Source: Rudaea sp. 3F27F6 | Lineage (GTDB): Bacteria; Pseudomonadota; Gammaproteobacteria; Xanthomonadales; Rhodanobacteraceae | Length of the DNA: 64,000 nt | Direction of reading: 5' to 3' | Assembly (NCBI RefSeq): GCF_005503555.1 | Contig: NZ_SCNG01000004.1 | Span: 310,001-374,000 of the forward strand | In this document: positions 27,647-36,697 of the stretch, in pieces | Layout: each line of letters begins with the position of its first letter | Position numbering within the stretch: position 1 is the first letter of the stretch | Position numbers and translations under genes: made by a program | Notes under the pieces: generated by a model | Database searches by the model: none | Seen by the model: only the letters and a program-made list of their open reading frames with translations | What the model was told of the DNA's origin: nothing

Positions 27647-29287
27647 ATGTATCTGGAGTTCTACGGCCTCAAAGAGGCACCCTTCTCGATCACGCCGGAC
27701 CCGCGCTACGTATTTTTGTCGGAGCGCCACCGCGACGCGCTCGCGCACCTGCTGTACGGAATCGGCAAAGGCGGCAGCGGCGGCTTCGTGCAGCTCACGG
27801 GCGAGGTCGGCACGGGCAAGACCACGCTGTGCCGGCTGCTGCTCGAGCAATTGCCGGAGAACACGCGCGTCGCGCTCGTGCTCAATCCGCGCCTGTCACC
27901 GGTCGAACTGCTCGAATCGATCTGCGACGAGCTGAAACTCGAAATCGGCGACAAGAAAGGCAGCCTCAAGGGACTCGTCGACACGCTCAACGCCTATCTG
28001 CTCGACGCCTACGCGCAAGGCCTGCGCGTGGTGCTGATCATCGACGAGGCGCAGAACCTGTCGACCGATTCGCTCGAACAGGTGCGCCTGCTAACTAATC
28101 TCGAGACGCCGACGCAGAAATTGCTGCAAATTATACTTTTGGGCCAGCCGGAGCTACGCGACAAGCTCAACGACCCCGAGCTGCGCCAGCTTGCCCAGCG
28201 CATCACCGCGCGCTACCACCTCACCCCGCTCGACCGCGACGAGACCGAAGCCTACGTGCGCCACCGCCTCGCCATCGCCGGCGCGCTGCGCTCGCCGTTC
28301 TCGCGCCTTGGCCTGCGCGCACTGTACAAGCGCTCCGGCGGCGTGCCGCGCCTGATCAACATCATCGGCGACCGCGCGCTGATGGCCGGCTACGCACGCG
28401 AACAGTCGTCGATCGGCGAACGCCTGGTCGATCGCGCAGCCGACGAGACCTTGCCCGGCAGCGTGCGCTACCGCCTGCGCCACTACGGCCCCTGGGCCGC
28501 GGCGGCCTGCGCGGTGATCGCACTCGGCGCCGGCGCGTATTTTTCCCAGCAGCGCAAGGCCGAATCGGCCGCCGCCACCGCCGCAGCGCCGGCGCCCGCA
28601 CCGGCCGCGGGAGCGACGACGACCGCTACCGCGGCGACGCCACCGCCGCCGCAGGAAAATGCCGCCGAGAAGAGACTCGCCGCGCTCGCCGAGAATTCCT
28701 CCGATTCCGAATTGACCGCGTGGACGCAGTTGCTCGCACGCTGGCAGGTGACCTCGGCCGAAACCACGGTGCGCGACGCCGCGCGCTGCCGCAGCATCGT
28801 CTTCGCCGGCATGAACTGCCTGCGCGGTCACGGCACGATCGCCCAGCTCGCGCGCTTCGATCGCCCGCTGATCCTGCCACTCAAGTGGGAGAACGCGAAC
28901 GCGTGGGCGCTGCTGCAAGGCGTCAGCGGCGACCAGATACAACTCAATCTCGCCGGCGAAAGTTTCCGCATCGGCAAAGACGACCTCGCCAGCGTCTGGG
29001 ACGGTGAATTCGTCGCCCTATGGCGCCTGCCCGACGATATTCCGGCCAAGCTGCACAACGGCGATGCCGGGCCGGGAGTGGCCTGGGTCAAGGCGCAGCT
29101 CGCGCGCATGGACGGCGGCGCCGGCGATGCGGGTCCGGCGTTTTTCGACGATGCGCTGGCCGACCGCATACGCAAGCTGCAGACGGCCTACGGCATCAAG
29201 CCCGACGGTATCGTCGGTCCGGAAACGCTGTTCGCGCTGTCGGCGCTCGATCCGTCCGGCCCGCATCTGATGCGCAACGTGCAATGA
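27647..29287 (+). CDS. gspA: GspA/ExeA-like AAA ATPase with peptidoglycan-binding domain
   Basis: The protein has 546 residues. The N-terminal AAA domain has Walker A GEVGTGKTT (about 52-60), Walker B VVLIIDEAQNL (about 126-136) and a sensor segment GQPELRDKL. One membrane helix follows (about 283-300), then an Ala/Pro-rich linker. A peptidoglycan_binding_1 domain sits at the C-terminus (KLQTAYGIKPDGIVGPETLFAL). ExeA with ExeB uses ATP to place the type II secretin in the wall. GspB follows at once; no other type II genes are in the window. An AT-rich patch TTATACTTTTG lies in the coding region at 28131. Confidence 0.93.
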   Translation: MYLEFYGLKEAPFSITPDPRYVFLSERHRDALAHLLYGIGKGGSGGFVQLTGEVGTGKTTLCRLLLEQLPENTRVALVLNPRLSPVELLESICDELKLEIGDKKGSLKGLVDTLNAYLLDAYAQGLRVVLIIDEAQNLSTDSLEQVRLLTNLETPTQKLLQIILLGQPELRDKLNDPELRQLAQRITARYHLTPLDRDETEAYVRHRLAIAGALRSPFSRLGLRALYKRSGGVPRLINIIGDRALMAGYAREQSSIGERLVDRAADETLPGSVRYRLRHYGPWAAAACAVIALGAGAYFSQQRKAESAAATAAAPAPAPAAGATTTATAATPPPPQENAAEKRLAALAENSSDSELTAWTQLLARWQVTSAETTVRDAARCRSIVFAGMNCLRGHGTIAQLARFDRPLILPLKWENANAWALLQGVSGDQIQLNLAGESFRIGKDDLASVWDGEFVALWRLPDDIPAKLHNGDAGPGVAWVKAQLARMDGGAGDAGPAFFDDALADRIRKLQTAYGIKPDGIVGPETLFALSALDPSGPHLMRNVQ

Positions 29288-29339
29288 CCGCGCGCGGCAA
29301 TTCTGCGCCAACGACGAAAAGCCTACGAATGACGAGCCC

Positions 29340-30086
29340 ATGTCGCTGATTCTCGAAGCCCTGAAAAAATCCGAAGCGCAGCGCCGCCTCGGCGAGATGC
29401 CGAATCTCGGCACGCCGATCACGGCGACCAAGCGTCGCCGTAGTGCGCTGCCGTGGCTTGCGCTCGGCACCGTCGTCGTGCTCGCCGCAGCCGGCGGCTG
29501 GCGTTTCCTCGGACAGCATGCTGCGCCGGTGCCGTCGACCACCAATCCGGCTCCGGGCAAGCCTTCGGCGAAAGCCGATGCCGGCACGCCGCCCACGTCT
29601 CCGACCGCGCCACGCCAAGTAATCAAAGCGCCCGTGTCGGCGGCGCCTCCGGCCGCGGCAAATCCGCCGCCGCCCGCCCAGCCGAAAAAAGACATGGCAC
29701 CGCCGACGCCGGCCACGTTGCCCGTAGCTGCACCGCCTCCCGCCGCGGTGCCGGCCCCCGCTCCGGCCCAGGCGCCTGCGCCTGTATCCGCTCCGCCGCC
29801 GGCCGCCGTGCATCCGCCCGCGCCTGCGCCCGCCCCGCCGCCGCCCACGAGCGACGTACCCACCGTCGACGAATTGCCGCCGGAACTGCGCAGCGCCCTG
29901 CCCGTCCTGCCGATCACGATGCAGGTTTATTCACCCGATCCGAAACGCCGCTTCGCCATCATCGACGGCACGCGCGTGGTCGAGGGCGAGAGTATTCGCG
30001 GCGTCACCGTACAGGAAATCCGTCCGGCCGGGCTCGTGCTCGAATTCCAGGGCCGGCGCGTGCTGCTGCCGCGGCCTGGTTCCTAA
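29340..30086 (+). CDS. gspB: GspB/ExeB-like type II secretion partner protein
   Basis: The protein has 248 residues. The cytoplasmic start MSLILEALKKSEAQRRLGE is diagnostic for the GspB family. A membrane helix follows (LPWLALGTVVVLAAAGGW), then a long periplasmic Pro/Ala-rich linker (about 60-180) and the conserved C-terminal GspB domain (QVYSPDPKRRFAIIDGTRVV, then EGESIRGVTVQEIRPAGLVL). It partners with the upstream ATPase in secretin assembly. It begins 52 bases after gspA. Confidence 0.93.
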   Translation: MSLILEALKKSEAQRRLGEMPNLGTPITATKRRRSALPWLALGTVVVLAAAGGWRFLGQHAAPVPSTTNPAPGKPSAKADAGTPPTSPTAPRQVIKAPVSAAPPAAANPPPPAQPKKDMAPPTPATLPVAAPPPAAVPAPAPAQAPAPVSAPPPAAVHPPAPAPAPPPPTSDVPTVDELPPELRSALPVLPITMQVYSPDPKRRFAIIDGTRVVEGESIRGVTVQEIRPAGLVLEFQGRRVLLPRPGS

Positions 30087-30102
30087 TCCGCGAGCGCGGC
30101 GC

Positions 30103-30789
30103 GTGTTCGTCTACGTCGACCGCCAACGCAAGGCGTCCCTGCCCTGGGCCACGCTTGCGATCGTCATCGCCTGCATCGTCATGTTCCTCTGGCTCGCGTT
30201 CACACCCGACAGCGAGCGCTGGCTGCAGTTCGTGCGCGAATGGGGCACGGTGCCGGCGCGCCTCTTCGATGCCAACGCGCCGCTGTTGCAACAGCTGATC
30301 GAATTGCGCTGGCTGCGCCTCGGCACCGCGTTGTTCATCCATGCGGGATGGCTGCATCTGGCCGGCAACGTGCTGTTCTTGATGATCTTCGGCGTGCCGG
30401 CCGAGCGCGCGCTCGGGCCGTGGCGTTTTCTTCTGCTGTTCCTGCTCGGCGGCGCGCTGGCCAATCTCGCCGAGGCGGTGATCCTGCCGAACACGACCCG
30501 GCCGATCGTCGGTTCGAGCGGCGCGGTGTCGGCGATCATCGGCGCCTATCTGGGCTTGTTCCCGCGCGCGCGCCTCGGGCTCGTGCTGCCGCTCGGCATG
30601 TTTCTCGAATTCGTGCGTATTCCCGCGCCACTGCTGATCGGCTTCTGGGCCCTGCTGCAGATCGCGTTCACCTTCGTCGGCCCGGCCTTCGGCGCGGTTG
30701 CGTGGGGCGCGCACATTGCCGGTTTCGCCGCCGGGCTGCTGTTCGCGCTCGTGTCGAAACCGGCCATCGCGCGCCGACTGCGCTCGTAG
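30103..30789 (+). CDS. Rhomboid-family intramembrane serine protease
   Basis: The protein has 228 residues with six to seven membrane helices. The catalytic Ser is in IVGSSGAVSAIIG (Gly-x-Ser-Gly) and the catalytic His is in WGAHIAGFAAG. The oxyanion-region helix 2 has HAGWLHLAGNVLFL. It cleaves transmembrane substrates within the inner membrane. The GTG start at 30103 has no strong ribosome site; it follows gspB by 16 bases. Substrates are unknown. Confidence 0.92.
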   Translation: MFVYVDRQRKASLPWATLAIVIACIVMFLWLAFTPDSERWLQFVREWGTVPARLFDANAPLLQQLIELRWLRLGTALFIHAGWLHLAGNVLFLMIFGVPAERALGPWRFLLLFLLGGALANLAEAVILPNTTRPIVGSSGAVSAIIGAYLGLFPRARLGLVLPLGMFLEFVRIPAPLLIGFWALLQIAFTFVGPAFGAVAWGAHIAGFAAGLLFALVSKPAIARRLRS

Positions 30790-30833
30790 GCGAAGCGGAT
30801 CACACGCCGCGCCGGTCGTGCGAGAATGCGCGC

Positions 30834-31166
30834 ATGAAGAGCAAGAAACTGTACAAGGTCACCTTCCTGAGCCAGGGCAAGACGCTCGAACTCTACGCAC
30901 GCCATGTCGCATCGAGCGCGCTCTGGGGCTTCACCGAGGTCGGCGATCTGGTGTTCGACCAGCAAGGCGAAGGCGTGGTCATCGATCCGACCGAAGAGCG
31001 CCTGCGCGAAGAATTCAGCAATACGCGCGTGCTGCACCTGCCGATCCAGTGCATCCAGCGCGTGGAAGAAGTGGAGAAGCGCGCGCCGCTCGTGATCCGC
31101 GACGCAACCAGCGGCGAGAGAGTCGTCACGCCGTTCCCGATCGCGCCGCCGCTGCGCAAGCCGTAA
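30834..31166 (+). CDS. DUF1820 family protein
   Basis: The protein has 110 residues beginning MKSKKLYKVTFLSQGKTLEL and matches the small gammaproteobacterial DUF1820 family, with ALWGFTEVGDLVFD and a C-terminal 'VEEVEKRAPLVIRD' stretch. It is cytosolic, and the family is uncharacterised. It follows the rhomboid gene by 44 bases. The upstream open frame is an out-of-frame shadow of the rhomboid gene; the ATG at 30834 is the natural start. Confidence 0.88.
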   Translation: MKSKKLYKVTFLSQGKTLELYARHVASSALWGFTEVGDLVFDQQGEGVVIDPTEERLREEFSNTRVLHLPIQCIQRVEEVEKRAPLVIRDATSGERVVTPFPIAPPLRKP

Positions 31167-31228
31167 CGCGAAGCGAACGCACGAACACGAGATTTGATCA
31201 GCCGAATCCGCGCGTTCGCGAATCCGCC

Positions 31229-31690
31229 TCAAACATCCTCGGCCACGCCAAGCGTTTCTTCGGCCAGGTGCCGCAATCGCTGAATCTCCTGCGCCATGCG
31301 CGCCGACTCTTCGCGATCGAGTTCGCGTTCGCAGTAGACGCGGCTCAGGAACAGGATCGCATCGTTGCCGTCCGGATCGTCCGCATAGCCGGGGTGAGCG
31401 CGGATTTCGTCGAGCAGCTCGGCGGTCACCGGCGCGACGTGGAAATGAATCGCGAATCCCGGCGAAAACCCGAGCTTGTAGAAAACGACTTTTTGCGGCG
31501 CATAAGCCGAGCGCAGCAAGCGCTCGGCATCGGCGAGCACGGCTCCGAGTTCCTGCAGCGATGCCGGACTCAGCTCATGCAGCTCAGATTTGCCCTCGCG
31601 CGCGGAAACCATCAGATAACCCGAATATCGGGAATCGCGCCGATGGGTGACTTGCCAATGCCGGGCGGCAAATATCCGATAGGGATCCAT
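31229..31690 (-). CDS. HIT-like (histidine triad) protein with incomplete triad
   Basis: The protein has 153 residues with HIT-fold features (KVVFYKLGFSPGFAIHFHVA). The triad position reads H-F-H-V-A-P-V, so two His are present, but the third position of the consensus His-x-His-x-His is Ala. The nucleophilic middle His is kept. Typical members hydrolyse dinucleoside polyphosphates or nucleotide-aminoacyl species. Loss of the third His may change or weaken this. It lies 11 bases downstream of ctpA and probably shares its transcript. Confidence 0.75.
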   Translation of the reverse strand: MDPYRIFAARHWQVTHRRDSRYSGYLMVSAREGKSELHELSPASLQELGAVLADAERLLRSAYAPQKVVFYKLGFSPGFAIHFHVAPVTAELLDEIRAHPGYADDPDGNDAILFLSRVYCERELDREESARMAQEIQRLRHLAEETLGVAEDV

Positions 31691-31701
31691 TGCCGATGCC
31701 G

Positions 31702-33039
31702 TCAGCCGTTCTTCTCCTGCGCCGCCGCGGCCGGCTTGCGCTGCAGCGCCAGGCCCTTGAGCACGTTCATCGCCTCGCTCAGCGCGTAGTCGTCGGTATT
31801 GCCGCGCGCGCTCGGCTTGTCGTCGTCGACGCCGTCCTTCTCATTGGTGCCCTTGAGGTGGTTCGGCAGGTCGCGCTCGCCGGTGATGAAGCTCGGCGGC
31901 GTGTCGCGCGCGACGAGCTTGAGATCGCCGAGTTCAATATCGGGGCGGATGCCTTCGGCCTGAATCGAGACGCCGCTCGGCGTGTAGTAGCGCGCCGTGG
32001 TCAGCTTGATCGCATGAGTGTCGTCGAGCGGCAGCACGGTCTGCACCGAGCCCTTGCCGAACGTGCGGCGGCCCATGATCAGCGCGCGGTGATTGTCCTT
32101 GAGCGCGCCGGCGACGATCTCGGCGGCCGACGCGGTGCCGTTGTCGGCGAGGACGACGATCGGCGCGCCGTCGATCAAGTCGCCCGGCGTCGCATTGAAA
32201 CTCAGGTCGGACTGCTTGAGCCGGCCCTTGGTCGTGACGATCACGCCCTTGTCGAGAAAATCGTCGCTGACTTCCACCGCCGCGGTCAGCAGGCCGCCCG
32301 GATTGCTGCGTAGATCGAGCACGAGACCTTTGATCGCCTGGTTCTTGTCGCGCAGCTTGGCAAGCTTGCGCTTGACCTCGCCGCCGGTGTCTTCCTGGAA
32401 CTGCGAGATACGCAGATAGGCGTAGCCCGGTTCGATCCAGCGCGTCTTGACGCTGGCGACGCGGATCGCTTCGCGCATGAGCTTGATGTCGACCGGCGCA
32501 TTCGCGCCCTCGTGGACGACGCCGAGAGTGACCTGAGTGCCGGCCTTGCCGCGCAGCATATTCGAGGCTTCGCTCGCGTTTTCCGCGGTGATCGGCTTGC
32601 CGTCGATGCGCACGATCGTGTCGCCCGGCTTGATTCCGCCGCGTTCGGCCGGCGAATCGTCGATCGGCGCGACCACGCGCAGGGTGCCTTCGACCGTGAG
32701 CACTTCGATGCCGAGGCCGTTGTAGCTGCCGGTCGTGTCTTCCGACAGTTCGGTCATTGCCTTTTCGTCGAGGTATTCGCTGTGCGGATCGAGATTAGCG
32801 AGCAGGCCTTTGACCGCGGATTGCATCAAGGTCTTGTCGTCGACCGGCTCGACGTAGGCCTGTTTGACCAGGCTGAACACCGCGGCGAAGGCGCGCACGT
32901 CGTTGATATCGACGCTCGGCTTCTTCGCTGCATCGGCCGCGGGTGCCGCGGGCGGGGCGCCGGGCTTGGCTTCGTCGGCGTAGGCGAACGGCGAGCACAC
33001 GGCGAAAGCAAGTGCGACTACTAAGGGTTTGATCGACAT
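31702..33039 (-). CDS. ctpA: C-terminal processing peptidase (S41, CtpA/Prc-like)
   Basis: The protein has 445 residues from ATG 33039 with a Sec signal (MSIKPLVVALAFAVCSPFAYA). An N-terminal helical part is followed by a PDZ domain (about 100-185, SYNGLGIEVLTVEGTLRVVA, then ERGGIKPGDTIVRIDG). In the S41 core the nucleophile Ser is in NGTASAAEIVAGAL and the general base Lys in GRRTFGKGSVQTVLPL. It trims the C-termini of periplasmic proteins, often cell-wall hydrolases. It lies directly downstream of envC, consistent with a wall-remodelling cluster gpmI-envC-ctpA. Confidence 0.94.
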   Translation of the reverse strand: MSIKPLVVALAFAVCSPFAYADEAKPGAPPAAPAADAAKKPSVDINDVRAFAAVFSLVKQAYVEPVDDKTLMQSAVKGLLANLDPHSEYLDEKAMTELSEDTTGSYNGLGIEVLTVEGTLRVVAPIDDSPAERGGIKPGDTIVRIDGKPITAENASEASNMLRGKAGTQVTLGVVHEGANAPVDIKLMREAIRVASVKTRWIEPGYAYLRISQFQEDTGGEVKRKLAKLRDKNQAIKGLVLDLRSNPGGLLTAAVEVSDDFLDKGVIVTTKGRLKQSDLSFNATPGDLIDGAPIVVLADNGTASAAEIVAGALKDNHRALIMGRRTFGKGSVQTVLPLDDTHAIKLTTARYYTPSGVSIQAEGIRPDIELGDLKLVARDTPPSFITGERDLPNHLKGTNEKDGVDDDKPSARGNTDDYALSEAMNVLKGLALQRKPAAAAQEKNG

Positions 33040-33121
33040 GGCGCGAACCTTCAAAGGCGACGAAGCGGCACGATTATGCACGGTGGACACGTAAACCTAG
33101 GTAAAGCCTCGCGCCGCACAA

Positions 33122-34324
33122 TCAAGGCTTGAGCCAGCCGCGCGGATCGATCGGCTTGCCCTGCGCGCGCAACTCGAAATACGCCCCCGGCGTTTTCTGC
33201 CCGCCGGTGGCACCGCTCGTGGCAATGGCTTCGTTCGCGCTGACCCAATCACCGACGTCCTTGAGCAGAGTCTCGTTGTAGCCGTAAAGGCTCAGATAAC
33301 CGTCGCCGTGATCGACGATCAGCAACAGGCCGAAGCCGCGCATCCAGTCGGCAAAGACGACGCGGCCGTGCGATACCGCGTGCACTTCCGCGCCCTCGTT
33401 CGAGGCGATCACGATGCCGCTCGACAGCCGATCGCCCGACTTCGCACCGAAGGCCGTGACCAGTTTGCCGCGCACCGGCCAGTTCAAACGACCGCGCTGC
33501 GAAGCGAACGGTTCCGCGCCGGCGAGCTGCTTGGGGATGTCGGCGAACACGTCGCGCAGTTTCGCGAGCAGGTCGCTCAACTCCTTTTCGTCCTGGCCGA
33601 GAGCGGCGAGCCTGGCCTGATCGTCCTTGAGCTGCTTGTCGAGGTCCGCGAGCACCTGCACGCGCTGCGCGCGCTCGACATCGAGCTGCTTCGCCTCGTC
33701 GGCGCGCTGCGCGCGCGTTGCGGTGAGCTGTGCGGTTTCGTCGTCGATCTCCTTGTGCACCTGCGCCAGCGCGTCGAGATCCTTGAGCAGGGCCTTGATC
33801 TGTTCGACACGCGCACGCTCGAAGTAGTGGAAGTACTCGAGCATGCGGCCGATCTTGGCGACGTCCTCTTGCGCGAGCAGCAGCTTCAGTTCCTCACCGT
33901 GGCCGACGACATAAGCCGAACGTAGCAGCACCGCAAGCGTCTCGCGCTGCGCCGTGAGCTTGACGTTGAGTGCATCGCGCCGGGTTTCCAGTTGCTGCAG
34001 CTTGTCCTGCTGGCCGGCAAGCTTCTGGTCGATCGCGTGCAGTTCCTTCGCTGCGGCCGCGACTTTCAGATCCTGGTCGCGCAGGGCGACGACCGCAGCG
34101 TCTTTCTGTGCGCCGGTTTCTTTTTGTGCGTCGACGATTTTCTTGATCTCGGCACGCACTGAGTCGAGCTTTTGTTTGGTCTCGGCTTCTTGGGCGGCGC
34201 GCTGGGTTTCGTCGTTTTGGGAGTAGGCCGGGCTCGCGGCGAGCAGGCTGGCGACGGTCAGCACGATTGCGGCGGCTTTGCTTGTTATTTGTGCGAGGCG
34301 TGGCCTTGCTGAGGCACGATCCAA
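33122..34324 (-). CDS. envC: EnvC-like murein hydrolase activator
   Basis: The protein has about 400 residues if a TTG at 34324 is used. A signal peptide (IVLTVASLLAASPAYSQ) leads into two long coiled coils (about 35-270) and a C-terminal LytM domain (about 285-400). The LytM metal residues are missing: the His-x3-Asp site reads SSGIVI and the final His-x-His reads YFELR. This is what is expected for EnvC, which activates amidases at the division site rather than cutting peptidoglycan itself. No ATG precedes the signal peptide in a plausible place, and the frame runs on into a repeat element to 35116, so the start is uncertain (TTG 34324 or a GTG inside the signal peptide). Confidence 0.9.
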   Translation of the reverse strand: MDRASARPRLAQITSKAAAIVLTVASLLAASPAYSQNDETQRAAQEAETKQKLDSVRAEIKKIVDAQKETGAQKDAAVVALRDQDLKVAAAAKELHAIDQKLAGQQDKLQQLETRRDALNVKLTAQRETLAVLLRSAYVVGHGEELKLLLAQEDVAKIGRMLEYFHYFERARVEQIKALLKDLDALAQVHKEIDDETAQLTATRAQRADEAKQLDVERAQRVQVLADLDKQLKDDQARLAALGQDEKELSDLLAKLRDVFADIPKQLAGAEPFASQRGRLNWPVRGKLVTAFGAKSGDRLSSGIVIASNEGAEVHAVSHGRVVFADWMRGFGLLLIVDHGDGYLSLYGYNETLLKDVGDWVSANEAIATSGATGGQKTPGAYFELRAQGKPIDPRGWLKP

Positions 34325-34344
34325 CGTGCTCGGCTTTCGCTTCT

Positions 34345-35050
34345 CCCGCTCGTCATTCCCGCGAAAGCGGGAATCCAGCTCTTGCTTTGACTTTGACGGG
34401 TGAGAGCGAGAGCAAAAGCTTCCACTCGTCCTGCGGACGAGCGGGTTACTTTCTCTTGCTTGTGCAAGAGAAAGTAACCAAAGAGAACACACCCCGGGAG
34501 CCGCGCTCGCAGCTTCGCTGCGAGTTCGCGAGGTCATGCCGGGGTTCGCTCGATGGACATCCCTGTCCATTCGCGAACTCGCGCGCATCCTGCGCGCGAC
34601 CCTACGGGCGAATCCGTCATACCCTCGCCGCGGCTGACGGGGACCCGAGATCACAAGCAAAAGCAAAGGCAGAGCCGAGAGTGGAGCGCCTGCTTCTTGC
34701 TCTAGCTTCGGCGCGCACGACGCGCGCTGCTCCGGCTTCTCCGGGTCCCCATTACATTGCGGCGACAGCGGACGATCAGGCCCGTAGGGTGCGCGCGAGG
34801 ATCGCGCGCATTCCGCTATTGCACACGGATGTGCAATTAGCGGAACCCGGCCGTTGTCGCGGACCCTATGGGCAGGATGCCCATAGGGCGCAATGTTCTG
34901 GGGCGGCGTCTTTTGGTTACTTTTCTTCGCTGCTGAAGAAAAGTAACCCGCTCGCCCGCAGGGCGAGTGGAAGCTCTGCTCTTCAAACGCCAAAGAGCCA
35001 AAGCAAAGTCGCTGGATCCCCGCCAAAAGCACGCGGGGATGACGAGCCAG
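34345..35050. repeat. Composite inverted-repeat element between gpmI and envC
   Basis: About 0.7 kb without a credible gene. The ends are inverted copies of each other. The left reads CGTCATTCCCGCGAAAGCGG (34351) ... AGCTTCCACTCG ... GGTTACTTTCTCTTGC. The right end, read on the minus strand, gives CGTCATCCCCGCG ... AGCTTCCACTCGCCC ... GGTTACTTTTCTTC. The interior halves also align (ACCCTACGGGC and GGGGACCCG blocks). Stems seen: 34355-34374 (8 bp, GAAA loop), 34444-34479 (16 bp perfect, TTGT loop), 34553-34570 (7 bp), 34579-34599 (9 bp, TCC loop), 34811-34845 (14 bp, one bulge), 34864-34888 (10 bp, AGGAT loop), 34915-34948 (14 bp). It resembles mosaic intergenic repeats of Xanthomonadales. No transposase is encoded. 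Confidence 0.8.
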
Positions 35051-35112
35051 AGCAGAACGGAACTCCGGCCTCGACCGAAACACCGCCAAGAAACGAAACA
35101 GAGAAAGCAGAC

Positions 35113-36633
35113 TCAAGCGAACCGCACGAGTGAATGCCCCGTCATCTCCGCCGGCTGCGCCAGCCCCATCAACGCGAGCGCGGTAGGCGCGAGGTCGCGC
35201 AGTGCGCCGTGTTCGAGCGTCGCCTTGCGGCCGACGTAGACGAGCGGCACGGGGCCGACTGTGTGCTGGGTGTGCGGGATGCCGTTCTCGTCGAGCATCT
35301 GTTCGAAGTTGCCGTGGTCGGCGCTGATCAGCATTTCGCCGCCGGCGTCGAGGATTGCGGCGAGAATCTTCGCGAGCGCTGCGTCGACGGCCTCGGCGGC
35401 CTTGATCGCCGCAGCGAGTATGCCGGTGTGGCCGACCATGTCGGCGTTGGCGATATTGCAGACGATGAAGTCGTACTGCTTGCCACGAATCGCCGCGGAC
35501 AATTTGTCGGCAAGCTCGGGCACGCTCATTTCCGGCTGCAGGTCGTAGGTCGCGACCTTGGGGCTCGGCACGAGGATGCGGTCTTCGCGCGCGTACGGTT
35601 CTTCGCGGCCGCCGGAGAAGAAGAAGGTGACGTGCGCGTATTTCTCCGTCTCGGCGATGCGCAGCTGCGTCAGTCTCTGCGCGGCGAGGTATTCGCCGAG
35701 CGAATTCGACAGCGATTGCGGTGGATAGGCGACCGCGCTGACCGCCAGCTCGGCGCTGTACTCGCTCAAGCTCACGAATGCGGCGAGCTTAGGCTTGCGC
35801 GCGGCGGCGAAACCGGCGAACGCCGGATCGACGAAGGCCTGGGTGAGCTGGCGCGCGCGGTCGGCGCGGAAGTTCATGTAGACCACCGCGTCGCCATCGG
35901 CGATTTTCGCGCCGGCGCCGATGACGGTCGGCTTGACGAACTCGTCGGTCTCGCCGCGCGCATACGCCGCGTCGAGTCCGGCTTCGGCATCGCTCGCGTG
36001 AAATTCCGACTGCGCATCGACGATCGCGTCCCAGGCCAGCTTGACCCGGTCCCAACGCTTGTCACGGTCCATCGCGTAGTAGCGCCCGCTGATCGTGGCG
36101 ATGCGCGCGTTGCCGAGTGCCGCGCACTTCGCCTGCAATTTCTCCAGCGAGGCGCGCGCGCTCTGCGGCGGCGTGTCGCGGCCGTCGAGAAAGGCGTGCA
36201 CGGCGACATGCGCAACACCCTCGCGGCGGGCGAGATCGAGCATCGCGAAGATGTGTTGTTCCTGGCTGTGCACGCCGCCGGGCGAGAGCAGGCCGAATAC
36301 GTGCAGAGTGGAATTCACAGCGGCCTTGCATGCGCCGACCAGAGCGGCGTTGGTGTAGAAGCTGCCGTCCTCGATCGCCGCATCGATGCGCGTGAGGTCC
36401 TGATAGACGACGCGGCCCGCGCCGATGTTCATGTGGCCGACTTCGGAATTGCCCATCTGCCCGTCGGGCAGGCCGACGAAGCGGCCGTGTGTCTCGACCA
36501 GCGTATGCGGGTAGGTCGCGATAAGATGGTTCCAGGTCGGCAGCTTGGCCTGAGCCAGCGCGTTGTTGGCGGGATCGTCGCGATGGCCCCAGCCATCGAG
36601 GATCAGGAGCAGAATCGGCTTCGGTGCGGGCAC
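35113..36633 (-). CDS. gpmI: 2,3-bisphosphoglycerate-independent phosphoglycerate mutase
   Basis: The protein has 506 residues, normal length. It interconverts 3- and 2-phosphoglycerate in glycolysis and needs Mn. Landmarks are PILLLILDGWGHRDD (metal Asp), GNSEVGHMNIGAGRVVYQDL with the catalytic Ser, FLDGRDTPPQSA, SGRYYAMDRDKRWDR and the C-terminal SADHGNFEQM with metal Asp and His. It heads the gpmI-envC-ctpA cluster but is separated from envC by the composite repeat, so co-transcription is doubtful. Confidence 0.97.
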   Translation of the reverse strand: MPAPKPILLLILDGWGHRDDPANNALAQAKLPTWNHLIATYPHTLVETHGRFVGLPDGQMGNSEVGHMNIGAGRVVYQDLTRIDAAIEDGSFYTNAALVGACKAAVNSTLHVFGLLSPGGVHSQEQHIFAMLDLARREGVAHVAVHAFLDGRDTPPQSARASLEKLQAKCAALGNARIATISGRYYAMDRDKRWDRVKLAWDAIVDAQSEFHASDAEAGLDAAYARGETDEFVKPTVIGAGAKIADGDAVVYMNFRADRARQLTQAFVDPAFAGFAAARKPKLAAFVSLSEYSAELAVSAVAYPPQSLSNSLGEYLAAQRLTQLRIAETEKYAHVTFFFSGGREEPYAREDRILVPSPKVATYDLQPEMSVPELADKLSAAIRGKQYDFIVCNIANADMVGHTGILAAAIKAAEAVDAALAKILAAILDAGGEMLISADHGNFEQMLDENGIPHTQHTVGPVPLVYVGRKATLEHGALRDLAPTALALMGLAQPAEMTGHSLVRFA

Positions 36634-36697
36634 GACAAACCTTCTTTGGAGAGCGAACGGCGGATGGCCGAAATGGTAGCGGAAATCCCGCGGCTGC

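Noticed and set aside
27503-27850. 116-residue N-terminal extension of the NHL-M23 protein
   Set aside because: It is antisense to the start of gspA and lies before a clear membrane anchor.
33122-34324. EnvC as an active LytM endopeptidase
   Set aside because: The metal-binding His-x3-Asp and His-x-His positions are replaced (SSGIVI, YFELR), so it should be a non-catalytic activator.
34345-35050. A possible CRISPR array in the repeat-rich gap
   Set aside because: Repeats are inverted and of different lengths, with no regular spacers and no cas genes in the window.
34267-35133. A 288-codon open frame across the gpmI-envC gap
   Set aside because: It translates hairpin repeats, has no plausible start site and no protein-like features. 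The region is a repeat element.
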